From Rhodamnia argentea (taxonomy: Eukaryota; Streptophyta; Magnoliopsida; Myrtales; Myrtaceae): 64,000 nt of DNA. Within the stretch, counting starts at the first letter, position 1, and the number at the start of each line of letters is the position of its first letter. The position numbers and the translations under genes were made by a program. The notes beneath the pieces were generated by a model. The model saw only the letters and a list, made by a program, of their open reading frames with translations, searched no databases and was not told the origin of the DNA. The stretch spans positions 3,726,001 through 3,790,000 of the forward strand of contig NC_063152.1 in NCBI RefSeq assembly GCF_020921035.1. Reading direction: 5' to 3'. Below, in pieces: positions 33,429 through 46,298 of this stretch.

Positions 33429-35848
33429 TTTGTCATAGAATTTTCTTTCACCGATCCAACAAGAGGGTCTTCTCAATATAGATCGATGAGCTTATTGTAT
33501 TCGTGCTAATTCGTAATATTATAATCAATCTAGCTCGTACACGCATCAGAACGAGCAATCTCGCAGTGATTTTCCAAGCAACTAACGCCATTGACCCCAT
33601 GATCCGTCCTCAAAAAAGATGCTGGTGACCACAAAGTCGTTTGCACGGGACGATATGCTTTGCCTTTTGCAGAATTGGAGGTTCATTCAACGCGAGGAAG
33701 CAGAGACCAGACAGGACAACGACTAAAAAGGCCGATCAAGTCAAAAGCGTCGTATTTGCCCTCCACGAACCAAGACAAGTCAGACATTCGGAATCGGGAA
33801 CCAGTTAAGTGTTCGGACCGGACTTTCTTTGGTTGGTTGCTCCGATAAAAGAATGAATCTCGCTCTGATAAATTTGTGTCCAAAAACTGTGTTTCTCCAC
33901 GGATTCTGTCTCAAGTCTGTATTTTGTTGGGAAAGTAGGAGATCGAACAATAAAATAGATTAAGTACAAAAATAAATTGAACACCAGGTTTATGCAATTC
34001 AGTCACGGAGATCTACGTTCATGAGGAGGCAGCAAATTTAATCCGGTGAGGTGAAAGATTTTGCCCGAAGTTGTTCATTGGACTCACGAGTACGTGTCTA
34101 GCTTTTGGTTATTTTGGTCATGTTCCTTGATTCCTCATCAATATCGCAAAATTTACGGCACTAAATGAATTGTCAAAGCTTGAAAGTTGGAATTAAATTC
34201 TTTAAATTGTCCATATTCACACAATTATTAAAATGTGAAAAAAGTTTAGGACTCAATTGAAAAAATCGAAAGATTCAGGATTGAATTGGCGAAAGTGTAA
34301 TAGGTTTAGTGACTTTTTTGTACAATTCTCCCGATTTTTTTTAAAGCTTGATAGTTTGATTCTTCAACTCAACCTCGTTGGGACACCCTCTAACCATATT
34401 TGGGACCAAACGCCGCTGCGGTTGCGTAGTGTGGTTTGTGATAGGTAGTGAAGCATAACTACATCGGACTGACAACGGTGGTGGGATAGCCGGTAATGAT
34501 AGTTTAGAGAAAGGAGGAACGAGAAGAAAATAAAAAGTGGGCAGAATACCCGATATATGGCTTTCAAATATACGGAAAGATCATTTATTTATTGCAATTT
34601 TAAAAGTTCGGAACTAAATTGAACAAAAAAGGTTTCATGGATTACATTAAATATCGAACACGGTTTCAAAGACCGTCTTTCCGATTTATCCCCCACGTCT
34701 CATGAAATCTAAGGAGTAAAATTAGGCGAACTCAAAGTCGCTCTTCTTCTAGTCGTCATCGTGAAGTTTCCAAGTTGCTTCTTTCCCTTTCTTTTTTATT
34801 TGCTGAAAGAGCGGAACTCAAATGGCAAAACTGCCAATTGATTTTGTCTTTTTCACTAGCAAAGATATCTAAAGTGACAGTAAGCGTACAAAAATATAAA
34901 TAATACCGAAAGGGATTCCCAAAGCATGGAGAACAGAAAATTCATCAATCACGTAAACATTAAAGCCATAAATTATTGTCGATAACGAAAAAAACAATTA
35001 GATTGATTATTTTCAACGATACGAGTGATCTTTTCTAGAAATTTTTTTTTTCAAATCACTCATTTTCCACAAAACAAACACACCCTAATTGAAGAAATGG
35101 TTAATACCTTGCTCGAGGCAGGCGACGCCAAGCCTCACTTGGCGAGCCATCGGCTACGGCCGTAGCCGGCAACCGGCCTAAGGAGAAGAAGGAATACTAA
35201 AAAAAAAAAAAGATGAAAAAAGGAAAAAAAACAATAAAGAAAGTAATTTTAAAATAAATTTTATCCAAAAAATAAAATTTTCAATTTTTGAAAAAATAAA
35301 TAAAAACGAAAAGAAGGTAAAAAAATAATTAAAAAAATAGTTGAAAGAGAGGAACAATGAAAAATGTGAAAAATATTTTCCTCTTCTCAAAATGAGGAAA
35401 TCATTTTCTTTAGTTTTAGAAGGTTTTTGGTTGACCGTAAAATATTTTCCGTTGCCGCTCATTTTCCGCCCCCCAAACATTGGAAATTGAGGAAAATTTT
35501 TTCCTGAAAAATATTTTTCGTGAAACAAACAGAGCCTTATTTGCTAAAAGAGAGGAACTCAAATGGCAAATCTGCCAATTGATTTTGTCTTTTTCACTAA
35601 CAAAGACATCTAAAGTGACCATTAGCGTACAAAAATTATTAATAATACCGAAAGGGATTCCCAAAGAATGGAAAAGGGAAAATTCATCTTTCACCTAAAC
35701 ATTAAAGCCATAAATTGTTGTCAATAACGAAAAAAAAATTATTAACTGATTATTTTTAGCGAAATGAGTGACTATTTTCAGAAAAAAAATATATTTTTTA
35801 AATTTTTTTTATTTTTAACAAAACAAACGCCCCCTAATTAAAGAAAAG

Positions 35849-36326
35849 ATTATTAGCACGAAAAACTCCAAACCGATACGATCGTGACAAATTTTTTTGA
35901 ATTATTTTTAAACCACAAAAAATCCTAGACGGCTACACCCGTAACAAATGTATTCCAAACTGATATATTTGTGACAAATTTAGTCTCCGTTAATTTCTCG
36001 TTAAATTTTACTGTCAAATTGTTGAATTGGATGACACATGACTGTTGATGAGTGTACTAGTTTGAGATTTTGACCTTCTGTTTGTAACGGATGTATCAGT
36101 TTGAGATTTTTCGTGATATTAACCCAATTTAACGAAAACTAAAGAAGGATAAATTTGTCATATGTATCCTAGTTTGGAGTTTTTAGTGGTCAAAAAATAT
36201 AGTTTGGGCTAAATTTGTCACGGTATACCAGTTTGGGATTTTTGGTAGTCTAAAAAATAGTTTAGAGTAAATTTGTCACGGATGTAACAATTTGAGATTT
36301 TTTTTTTTTTTTTGTATTAACCTTGA
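35849..36326. mobile_element. Foldback element family, copy 2
   Basis: Starts gattattagcacgaaaaact and ends in gagattttttttttttttttgtattaacc. The inner inverted words match copy 1. The poly-T near the right end is copy-specific. Confidence 0.55.
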
Positions 36327-36330
36327 AAGA

Positions 36331-37009
36331 AAACAGAATAACAACGTAGTGATTTTGATACTCAGATGAACTATCCACAACAGTTGAACTTCTTTTCACT
36401 TGTTCCAATTAGAAAATGAACGAGAACATCATTTTGTTTTCGCTTTATTATTCACGAAAAATTATTTTCAATTTTTTACAAAGAGATCGATCGACAAGCT
36501 ACGGCGCGAAATGCATCCTAGACTACCTTCTCTTCATTATAATTCACCTTATCAGCTTAGTAATCCCAGTGGTATAAGCTTCATATGCAGCTGGACATGC
36601 CCATATAGAAAGAGGAAACCCAGCATGCTCTTCTCCTTAATTTTCTATCTTTCCTATGGAGTCGCCCCTTGGGGAATTCATTTCGTTGTTTCACTCAAAC
36701 GGACATGCGAGCAGTCTGAACCCTAAAACTCTAAAGACTAGCCCTCAAGTTCTTTCTCGTCCGAGTACTCAAGATCTCATCGCGCCCGTCATCCCGTTTC
36801 TCGTTGCTGCGGTAGAAGTTTTCTTCTTTTGCAATGCAGCGAGAGTTGATTGAAATCATGGAAAATATCTTAACGGGAGCTATCCGGCAAAATCGGATGG
36901 TTTCGTCGGGAAAAAAAATGATGGTAGGCCGGAGATCAAATTCAAGACTGGCGGTGGTTCGATGTGGTCGTGTGCATGCGCAATCCATGTACAAGCAGTA
37001 CGCAAAAGA
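36331..37009 (+). pseudogene. Spacer with a small ORF cut by the copia element
   Basis: Paralogous to 54194-55105. The open frame starting at 36834 (MQRELIEIMENILTG) matches the one at 54931 for about 59 codons, then runs into the retrotransposon terminus at 37010, so its 3' half is lost here. The encoded peptide is basic and of unknown function. Confidence 0.45.
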
Positions 37010-37270
37010 TGTTGGGAACTTGGACTCCAAGTCCCATAAGAAAGGTGAATGAAAAGTGAGAGATGGAGAATCTCACATTGAAAAAAGAGTAGTTGAAAGA
37101 TGGGTTTAAATATGAGAACCGCACAAATGAGTTTGAACCCCAAGGGGCATCTCACTTTTGTGGAAGGGAGAGGACGTAGGCTTTGTTAAGGTTGACCTAC
37201 ACACGCGCCGCCACCCTGGTCGGAGCCTAGGCTGGCTTGTTCCTATTTGTTTTAAGATCATTTTTGTTTA

Positions 37271-37437
37271 ACCGAACAGACATGTTTGGAAATTTTTCTT
37301 GTTCGAACAGACATGTTTGTCTGGAAAAATCATTTGGTTCGAATGGACATATTTGTCTGGAAACGTTTTTTTGTCCGAACAGACACATTCATCTGAAATC
37401 TTTCTTTGAACAAACATGTTCATTTGAAAGAGATATG
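37271..37437. repeat. Five-copy 31-36-bp repeat in the LTR (U3 enhancer-like)
   Basis: Units begin at 37271, 37302, 37338, 37374 and 37407. Each holds a variant of gaacagacatgtttgtctgg, itself an imperfect palindrome pairing cagaca with tgtctg. They sit upstream of the TATA box, the usual place for LTR enhancers. Confidence 0.7.
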
Positions 37438-37503
37438 TTCGGGTTCGCGACTCTTCATACTTAACCTCTTCATTGCCATTTCGTGATTATTCGCTTCACT
37501 ACC

Positions 37504-37509
37504 TATAAA
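37504..37509 (+). promoter_or_regulatory. Candidate LTR TATA box
   Basis: tataaa within acctataaacaca, located after the U3-like repeats and about 410 bp before the Gag start. Confidence 0.5.
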
Positions 37510-39484
37510 CACAAACATTGACTACCGCCTTCGGACTAATTTTTTTTTTTTTCCATTCATTCTCCATCTTCATCATTTGTGCGATTATTCTGCGAAGTTG
37601 CGTTCAAAGATTTCCTCCGAAGAAGTACCACTTTAGAGGAAAGGTGATCCATTATATCCTGGGAGGCAATTTTTCAAGAACCTTGGTTACCGGTGGAGGG
37701 GACAAATTTGTCTTGAGGACACAACGTAAATTCGTTAGGCTCGGATTATTCGTCTACATTCAGATTTCTCATTTGCACTTGGTTTTAGGTTTGTCGATCA
37801 ACCTTACTTTATATATACACGAACACTTAGATGACTACAATCTTAAGACAAATTTGTGTGCTTGGTTCGTTTTTTGTTGTAAGTATTCTATTTTTGTAAT
37901 AGAAACGGCTTCAACATCGATGACGGTGTCTGTTCCAACTCATGGAGAGAAGCCAAAAAAGTTCAATGAGGCTGATTTCAAAAGATGGCAACAAAAGATG
38001 TTGTTCAATCTCACGATTTTGAATTTGGCAAGGTTCCTTAATGAGGATGCTCCTGAGTTGGATGAAGGAGAGACAAACAAGGAAAGGGTTGCTGCTATAA
38101 ATGCGTGGAAGCATTCTGACTTCCCGTGTCGCAACTATATCCTCAATGGTCTGGACAATTCTCTCTACAACGTTTATAGTCCGCTAAAAATGGCTAAAGA
38201 GTTGTGGGAAAATTTGGAGAAGAAGTACAAAATAGAAGATGTTGGATTGAAGAAATTCATTGTCGGCAAATTTCTGGACTTCAAGATAGTAGATTCTAAG
38301 ACCGTCTTAAGTCAAGTTCAAGAACTTCAAGTGATCGTGCATAACATTCATGCTGAAGGTATGATGATTAGTTAATCATTTCAAGTGGCTGCTTTCATTG
38401 AAAAGTTATCACTGTCATGGAAAGATTTCAAGAATTATCTCAAACACAAGAGAAAGGATTTATCATTTGAAAACTTAATTGTTCGATTGAGGATAGAGGA
38501 AGACAATAGGCTTGCTGAGAAGAAAGTTGACAAAAATCTAGAGATCTCAAGAGCCAACGTTGTTGAAGAAGGATCGAAACCCAACAAAAAGAGGAAAAAG
38601 TATGGAGAGGGATCCACCCAAGGCCTGAAAAAGTTCATTGGCAAATGCTACAATTATGGAAAGTCTGGACATCGTGCCAAAGACTGTACAACCAAGAAAA
38701 GATAGAAGACTCGGGCAAATGTGATGGAACAGATTTCCAATAGCGTTGATAATATCAATCTTACTGCTATGATATCCGAGTGCAACATGATGGGAAACCC
38801 CAAAGAATGGTGGATTGATACTAGAGCAACACGTTATATCCGCGCCAACAAATCGATGTTCTCATCTTACACGCCTATGGGAGATGATGAAAAACTCTAC
38901 ATGGGTAATTCATCGACCTCTAAGGTTGAAGGCGTTAGAAAGATTGCTCTGAAAATGACATCCGGTAAAATAGTGACACTAAACAATATGCTACATATGC
39001 TAGATATACGCAAGAATTTACTATATGGATCTCTCCTTAATAAAAATGGTTTCGAGTGGGTGTTTGTACTCGATAAGTTTGTACTCTCCAAAAATGAGAT
39101 GTATGTAGAAAAGAGTTATCTTAGTGATGGTCTTTTCAATTTGAATGTAATGATTGTTGTACCCAACGATGATATGAATAAAGTTGTTTCTGTTTATGTG
39201 CTTGAGTCTCCTAATACAAGGCGTGCTAGACTAGAACATGTTAACTATAAGTCAATAAAGAAATTAATGAACATGGGGTTATTGCCAAAGTTTGACTGTT
39301 CAAGTGAAAATGCCAAGTGTGTGTTAAATCAAAGTTTTCGAAGCCTCATTTTTATTCTGTAGATAATAGAATCACAGAACATTTATATTTAATATACACA
39401 GACATATGTGATATGAAAGCAATATCATCAAGGGGTGGTAAGAAGTATTTTTTTTTTCACATTTATAAATGACTGTTCAAGGTA

Positions 39485-40367
39485 TTGTTAAATGTTTTGG
39501 TGGTGAGTTGTTATGAAAGTGCTTTGTGGTCTTGTGATGGAAAAAGCAATGATCTGAGACTACTCACTCCAAGCTGTGTCTCCATCCGGGTTTTATCTGC
39601 TGTTGAAACGACCCGGAGAAACTTGAAGACCAAGGAGACCGAACGCCACCACCTCCTCAGGGTTTTGCCAGCATCGTGGAGAACCGGTTGCTGCGACTCG
39701 ACATCTCCATCTTCAACTGCACATGCCTTAATCTCAGGGTCATTTGCTGTCGAAATGAGAATTGGATTTGCCTTCAGGAACTGGAAGGCCTATCGCCACC
39801 GCCTCCCCAGGGCTCCGCCGGCATCGCTGAGGAGGCTCTCCTGCTGAGACTCGATGTCCGAGGCATCCGCCGAGCTCTTCTGCGACATCTTTTTGGAGGG
39901 AGCTTCACGTTGATCAACTGGCAAGGAGAGAACTAGTCCACTTACCAGGTAACACAGCACATACTGTCTCTCCAGTGAACTTCTAGCGAAGATAGGGAGG
40001 AAAACTTTACCTGTTACGTGAACCCAGAGGAAGTAGATGCTTGAAGAACCCTAGCAGAAGAAGAACGACAATGGAACTCGAGTTGAGCCCCTTCTTATAG
40101 AGGCTGAAAAGCGCGTCGAACCTGGAGGGAAATGCCTGACACATTTCGCTGCATACGTGCAAGTTTGAAAGTGCAGTACACGATGGAGCTTGGCAGAAAT
40201 ACACGTCGACGTGTATATAATTTGAAAGTCTCCAGTGTTACAGGTTAAATAGAAGACCATGCTTTTGTTTCGGAGAAAATTTCATGATAAATACAAACAT
40301 ATTTTTCGAGAAATCTTTTTCTAGCTCATTCATTTACCTAACTTTAAGTTTTTTTTTTTTTTTTTTG

Positions 40368-40408
<41 letters not shown>

Positions 40409-41275
40409 TTTACGGTAAATGATTTTCTTTTTACCAATCATTTTCATCGAACCAAGCACATAAAAGTTCAGAAAATCAACTCCGGAAAAATTCTTTCGCT
40501 CAAACAAATCGTATGGCATTTCATTTTATGGTGCCTTACGCAATGAGCACATTTTGGCACCATTTTTATGGGGAGAGTCGACCCTAGTGTGTCCACGCTC
40601 CCCGCGGTGATTTTTCTAGCACACGCGTGACATTTTAACCCCATGCCCAACTTCACGAAAATGGATCATATAATGGGAACGCAAGAGCCATTTGGTCCGA
40701 TCTCGCGGGATTGGAGGCTTATTCGATGCACGTGGACGGGTCGATTTGCCCGCGTTTGCGGAAATCTAGAAGAGTTGGACGTCGGAGGCAGGTGGAGGAC
40801 GAGTAGCGTCCCCGTCGTCCTTCTCAGTTATTGAATGGAGTAGGGCATGGTTTGTTGCTATGGTATCACGCTCGTCGCTTCATGGCAGGAGTCCAAAGAT
40901 ATTTCTGCATGACTTCCATGGGAAAATGGTGAGGGGTTTTGGAGGAGAATGAGGGGGAATCATGGACTGTACTAGCATAAGACTTGTACATTCGCCGATC
41001 GGGTGTCGCCGTCCTACGTGGTACGACCGCCACGTCTTTTATTGCCAGTGAAAATTAGCTGGAAGGTCTATCGCTGCGTTTGGTTTGCTTTTGCTTTTAG
41101 GAAAAGCCCTTAAGGAAAATGCACAAGATTTTAAAGGAGTTTTTCAAAGTGCAATCTGTGTTTGTTAAATTATAATCTAAAGTCCTTGCAAAGTAACTTT
41201 GAGAAATATTCCATTTGCAAAGAAATTTTTCTACTTTTTTGTTCCAAAAAATAAAATCAAACCCTTCGCCAGATT
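39485..41275. repeat. Orphan 1.8-kb copy of the ATPase A 5' region
   Basis: Closely matches 28363-30200 (offset +11,122 at the left), including N-terminal exon, leader, TATA box, microsatellite and upstream spacer. There is no ATPase body attached. It is bounded left by the truncated copia element and right by unrelated sequence starting around cagatttgatgaagggc. Confidence 0.9.
39568..39888 (-). pseudogene. Orphan N-terminal ATPase exon, nonsense-mutated
   Basis: Counterpart of exon 1 of copy A (ATG at 39886-39888). In the first Arg/Trp module the codon after RRWR is TAG instead of TGG (near 39800), closing the frame after about 30 codons. With no downstream catalytic exon within 6 kb on the minus strand, it is a dead duplicate. 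Confidence 0.75.
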
Positions 41276-43700
41276 TGATGAAGGGCTCAGGCCTCCCGCG
41301 ACCATCTTCTAAGGACGCATGGCCTGAGGCAACCCTAGGCTGCCCTTACCGGGGTCTCGAGACGTGCACTAGGGATCATGTGACCTGCAAAGGTCGCGCG
41401 ACTCCAACACTCCGAGGTCGCGTAACGTCGGCGGACATCGGCTGGTCTCACGCAACTCTCGACGGAGTTTCCCGCACAATCTACATGGAGAAGATGAATA
41501 GTTTTTAAAAAGGTAAAGTCGGAAAAATAAAAATTGGTGATGACAGTTTTGGAAGAAAAAACATTGTTAACCTTAGGAAATGTCATTTCGAATATGCTAA
41601 AAATATCTTGAGCTTTACGCTTTGCTAATGCTAGCATTTGGCTTAAGGAGTGGCCATAAAAGTTTGCAAACACCCTAAGGTTACGTTTGATCATCTAAAT
41701 TTATTGCCATGGTAGGATTAGATAGGACAAAATATAAAATCCAGCATACTTGTTTGATGAATCACAGGTACAAAGCCAGATATTTTCATATCTTGTCATA
41801 TCCATTGTTGGATATTTATGATATATCGGTGTAAATAAATATGAAAATGCATAAATGGAGATTGCGAGGATTTCTTATAATTCATTGTCAAATCTAGTAA
41901 AAGAGAAAAAAAATATGATCATTGACTTTTACGGTTATAAAAATTATACTGTTTTGACTCTCCTGCTATTTTTGTGAAACTTCAACATGAATCACAAAAC
42001 TACGAAAGAGAAGGAGTTTTGAATCTCTTGATATTATTGTAAAATTTTGACGTGAACCTAAGAACTACAAAAGAGAAGAAGCTTCAACTCTCTCACCGTT
42101 TTCTTAAAACTTTGACGTAAACTAAGAAACTACGGAGAAATCGTAAAGCTTCAACATGAACTAGAGATATAGAGGAGAAGGAAACGGAGAGAGTGAGTTG
42201 TTAAAGCAATTTCATTGCCTCTCATACTTCGAGAATTAAAAAGGTCATTTTCAAATTGGAATTAATTCATTTAAAATCTGAATTCTTCTACTTCGTTTGT
42301 ATTTAGTTATCTTCTATTATTTTTCCATTTCTTGTTTTATGTTTTTGTTTCCTTCCATCATTGATTGATAAAAAATTTATAGATACTAAATATATGTATC
42401 CAAAACATATATTATAGAGTAGAAAGAAATTGAGATATATAAATAAAATAGGAATAAATAAAAACAAAAATTATGTTTTTAATGTTGAACTATTAATTTA
42501 TTAAATAAGAAGATTGTTATTTGAGAAAAATGACTTTTATATGATAAATATAAGAAATTCTATCCACCTTTATCTCACTTTTCCCATGGCATAATTTTGT
42601 CCATGATATATCATCCTTGTATCCGACTTTATATTTTCTTGGGCAGGAACGAAACACGAGATAGGATAAATTTTATCTTATCCCAACTATGATCATGGTT
42701 ACTAAAGGTCGCCCAAATTTTTCCCAAGCCCCTTGGGAAAGCTTAACCAAACACATCATCATTAGCAAATGGTCAAAAGGTTTATGAATAATTGACAAAA
42801 TTAAAAAATTTTGGATTGATTTGGTCGCTACACAATAGACATAGGACTTTTTGAATTCCTGCAAATTTGTATGACACAAAATCGACTAGAACATCAATTC
42901 TTGGGAAGATGTTTTAGTGGGGGGGTGTATCTGATTTAAATGGCGACTTTGATGCTTTTTGCTTGTGTTCGAATACTAAATTTATAGCCTAGCTATTATA
43001 TAATCATTTTTTTTGTATTGATTTTGTACATCCATCATGATTAAAATTACCTAGAAATATTCTCATCTAAAGAACAGTCTGCTAAATCTCGTCAATCACA
43101 TTCGGGGAAGAAAAAAAAAGAATTTGATTGTGAAACAGTGCTAATATTCTCTATTATGAAAGAAAAGATTAACATTATGCTCACTTAGATTTCTAATTAT
43201 TTATCATCGACCTTGGTGGCTATGAGTAAAGTAGTCAATTCCCGCTCACTTTGTGAATATTCCTGTCTTGATTTTACAAAATTTAACACGGCCCCTCTCG
43301 CGAAAGACGAAGAAAAAAAAAATCACAATTACATAGACATAGGGGGAATGATCTAGCTCGAAAAATATTAAGAAGCGCATGATTTTTTTTATAGATCACA
43401 GATTTTATCATGTTATAAGTTAGTTTCACGAGTTACAAAAACAAATCAAAATAATTCAGAGAAAAGCTCAACGATAAATGAACCATCACAGAGATGAAGT
43501 CAGTGTCGAGAAAGTTTTCTAGATGCAAGGATTTTCTTTGTACTTTTCTTCTTTCTTGCTTAACTCCATGTGGGAAAATACATGATTTTACGCGTAGATT
43601 GAAACAAAACAGTTTTTTTTTTTTTTTTTGTATTTTTCTAATTTGTATTCGTTTTTATGGTACTTTGCCGACAGCCACACGATTCAACTTAAACTATTAG
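41276..43700. other. Unique spacer between duplicated blocks
   Basis: 41276-41500 is GC-rich ('gcctcccgcgaccatc', 'ggtcgcgcgactcc') and looks like part of a dispersed repeat. The rest is AT-rich, with two similar phrases 'ctctcaccgttttctt' and 'tctcctgctatttttg' followed by 'aactt(t/c)(g/a)ac(g/a)tgaac' at 41955-42170 (a decayed short tandem repeat). No gene recognised. Confidence 0.5.
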
Positions 43701-43707
43701 TGTAGGT

Positions 43708-44095
43708 AAAAAATCACCAAAAACTCGAAATTATGCCCATTGTAACACATTTGCTTTAAACTTTTTTCTATGACAAAATAAACCTCGGAATTGTACCTGC
43801 GTAACGCATTTAGCCTTCGTCAATGAGCAACATTAAAAAGCCGTCTACGTGGACGTCGGGAAGCAAATAATGTTGACATGACGCCCATGTGGCTTAACTA
43901 AGATAAAAATGACGTTATTTTGGCTGCAAAACCATCTAACGGAACTTTGATGGAGGGTAAATAGGTCATATAGTTCAAGTTTGTGATTTTTATGTTACAA
44001 GAAAAATTTTAGGGTAAATATGTCACAAAAAAAAAAAGTTTAGGGTAAATATGTCACAGTAAGTATAGTGTGGGATTTTTTGCGGCTTTTTCCCG
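43708..44095. mobile_element. Foldback element
   Basis: Left arm (aaaaaatcaccaaaaactcg, then 'tgtaacacatttgctttaaac') is mirrored by the right arm ('gtttagggtaaatatgtcac', then gggattttttgcggcttttt). The centre contains cacgtcg-type words ('acgtggacgtcgg'). No ORF, no certain target duplication. Confidence 0.5.
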
Positions 44096-44690
44096 TTAGA
44101 GTATGTTACATGAATTTATGCAACACATCAAGACTTACATGGTGTGGTTTGATTTGTTACTCACGTTCATGGGGAGAGCAACCGCAAAAGTTCCACCATA
44201 AATTGAAAGAATTACAAGCACGAAAGCACAAGATCTCAACTATTTCTCAACTCGTAGAACCAAGGAATCCCAGGAATATTTTCACACAATCTTCCGTAGA
44301 TAACTCATGCAAAAAAATTGAAAGAAAACCTCAAAGCTCCTCTTGAATGCTCTAATATTGTGACTTGCAAGATAGGTCAAATTATTAGCTTATAATCCGA
44401 GTCTCGAAGGTTTCGTGTGTCACTCGAGCACCTGACTAGAAGGGGTCACGAGTAATGAGTTTGAGAAGGAATGACAAGATTTGAATGTGCTATCATACCA
44501 CATTAGACAAATCGGTTTTTTTTTTTTTTTTTTAAGTTTATGCTGATAAATAGAGAATGGCTATGGAATATAAGGTTTTGGCAAACAAGATGCGACATTT
44601 TTGTACTCAATTTGAGAGAAGTTTCATACCTCCGGTCCGATTCCCAGTTCTACTCTAAGACTATGCTCATCCCTAAGAGAAATTAGGTTG
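44096..44690. other. Spacer left of unit B
   Basis: No gene. Repeated phrase 'catacctccgg/gaccc' near 44628 and 44757 shows a small duplication at the block edge. Confidence 0.4.
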
Positions 44691-46298
44691 CATGTACAAA
44701 AGAATCACGAATTGTTGCATGTGGATCTTTTTGGACCAAGTCCGAGAAAAGGTTCATACCTCCGACCCATGAAACGAAAGCGACATTTGAATTCGTTGTT
44801 TAAGATTTTACATGGCGATTAAAGCGGACAACAACTGTTAAAGTGATGGCGCAGCTTTGCATTACGCATGTGGCCGTTGATCAATGAAATACTGACCGTC
44901 GGATTCGGGATTATTAAACTAACAAACGGAATATAAGGTTTGGCCTTTCGGACAAAAGTGTGTCCGGTCATGGTCAAACTCGCCAGAAACGGAGAGGGCC
45001 GTTGACTTTCAACAGCTTCATGAGACCGACTGGTGCTTCAACCGAGCTCGCTTGCAGGTGCTAGTCCCAAATTCATGTCTGCACTTCTATTTTCTCGACA
45101 TTTCTGCTGTATAATGGTTATGTTCAGTTAGCGAGTGAGTTGGATCGAAGCTAAGCTCGAAACAAAGGACTTTGATCGCCTTCCATTGAAGTTCCTTTGC
45201 CGATGGTTTGCCAGTTCCTTCGACTGGGTTTTGTTCAAGATCTGTAATCTGATATGCTTGCGTGTTTGAGAGTTAACGCCTTCTTGGAAATGAAGAAGAA
45301 TGATTGAGTGAATCAATGACAGGAAGAAGGAGGAGAAGGAATGTGAGTACAGAACCGAGGTGAACTGGATATCAAATGGTTTGATAGTCTTGTTCTGTCC
45401 TCACCATTATTGGTAACTGTTGGTTAGATGAACTGGTGATGTTCACTAGCTAAAAGCTTCGAGGTTCCTTGTCGAGCGTTTTATGCTGAATTTGTAGATG
45501 GTTTTGGGCGTTAATTCGCTAGTTTTTTGTTGATGATGTTGTTGGCAATTAGGTGACGAGCTAGGCAAGCGGTGAGTTTGTTCGAGCCTCGTGCAAAAAA
45601 CAGCATTCTTAATGAATGTTTTCAGCGGAAAATGCGTTGAGCCATTGAGCCCGGAGATGTCTGTCAAGGAGCCGTCGAGAACGCACGGGACGGAGAGTCG
45701 AAATAGCAAGGGTGTTCCAAACCAATTGCTGTCTCACTCTCAGCTGAGCTCAGTTGCAGGTGCTACTCTTGTTTTTATGACTTCACCTAAATGTAAGCAT
45801 CAATTCGCCCCTCCAAATTCATTTCTGTGTAGCCTCCTAATAAAAACTTGTGATTATCTTCTGCTGTCATTTGCTTGGCCTCGATATGTTGATTTAATCT
45901 CTGATTCTTAAAATAGCAGCAATTTTACTTGCTCATTTGCACGTGCAACTGTAGATTCTCATGATCTCTTCCTTAGGACTTCAGATATTTTGGAAGAAAT
46001 TTCCAGAAACTAACTGTTACGACCCTGAAAGAAGCACTAATAAGAGGCAATCTGCAGAAAATATATATGCTACCAAATGAAAGAGGGGTGGTTACATGGA
46101 TTAATGCGAGAAAAGAGGAAGAAACCAGAAGAATTGGAAGGACAAAGAACTGATTGCGAGACATAGATGGCGTTCGTCATGGTGCCTAACATAGTGTACG
46201 ATGTGATCTGAATGAGCAATTCTGGACAACTAGTCAGTGTGAGTTGCGAAACTAAACTGAGTCATTCTGTCTGACTCGCTTCTATAATGCATCCCTTC

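Larger units (their letters stand above)
31355..36330. repeat. Tandemly duplicated spacer, period about 2,077 bp
   Basis: The segment starting gaattttctttcaccgatcc at about 31360 starts again at about 33437. The short open stretches at 31584-31772 and 33660-33848 are near-identical shadows of this duplication. A further internal copy of the 'tttatttgct(g/a)aaagag' block occurs at 35537 after an about 0.5-kb GC-then-AT-rich insertion (35105-35530). The same spacer is found between units B and C (about 52280-54193). No gene recognised inside. Confidence 0.8.
37010..39480 (+). mobile_element. Truncated Ty1/copia LTR retrotransposon
   Basis: The left edge, TGTTGGGAAC, lies exactly where similarity to the empty paralogous site at 55.1 kb stops, marking the LTR start. 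U3-like tandem repeats and a TATA box follow. Coding part: a Gag (UBN2-type) starting near 37920, with conserved LWENLEKKYKIED; a nonsense codon at 38373-38375; a zinc-knuckle region where one Cys is Tyr (CYNYGKSGHRAKDC); a second in-frame stop near 38703; a protease with DTR in place of the expected DSG/DTG; and a GAG-pre-integrase start (LEHVNYKSIKKLMNMGLL), after which homology ends. There is no integrase core, RT, RNase H or 3' LTR, and no tRNA-Met-type primer site seen. The element is dead. The right side abuts ATPase-derived sequence. Confidence 0.85.

Noticed and set aside
36400-36726. 108-codon plus-strand open frame
   Set aside because: The paralogous sequence at 54.3-54.8 kb does not keep the frame, even ignoring the MITE, so coding is not supported.
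37010-39480. Complete autonomous retrotransposon
   Set aside because: No reverse transcriptase, integrase core or 3' LTR, and two in-frame stops are present.
41215-41508. 97-codon open frame in a GC-rich patch
   Set aside because: Looks like a dispersed repeat without stop codons because of base composition; no domain.
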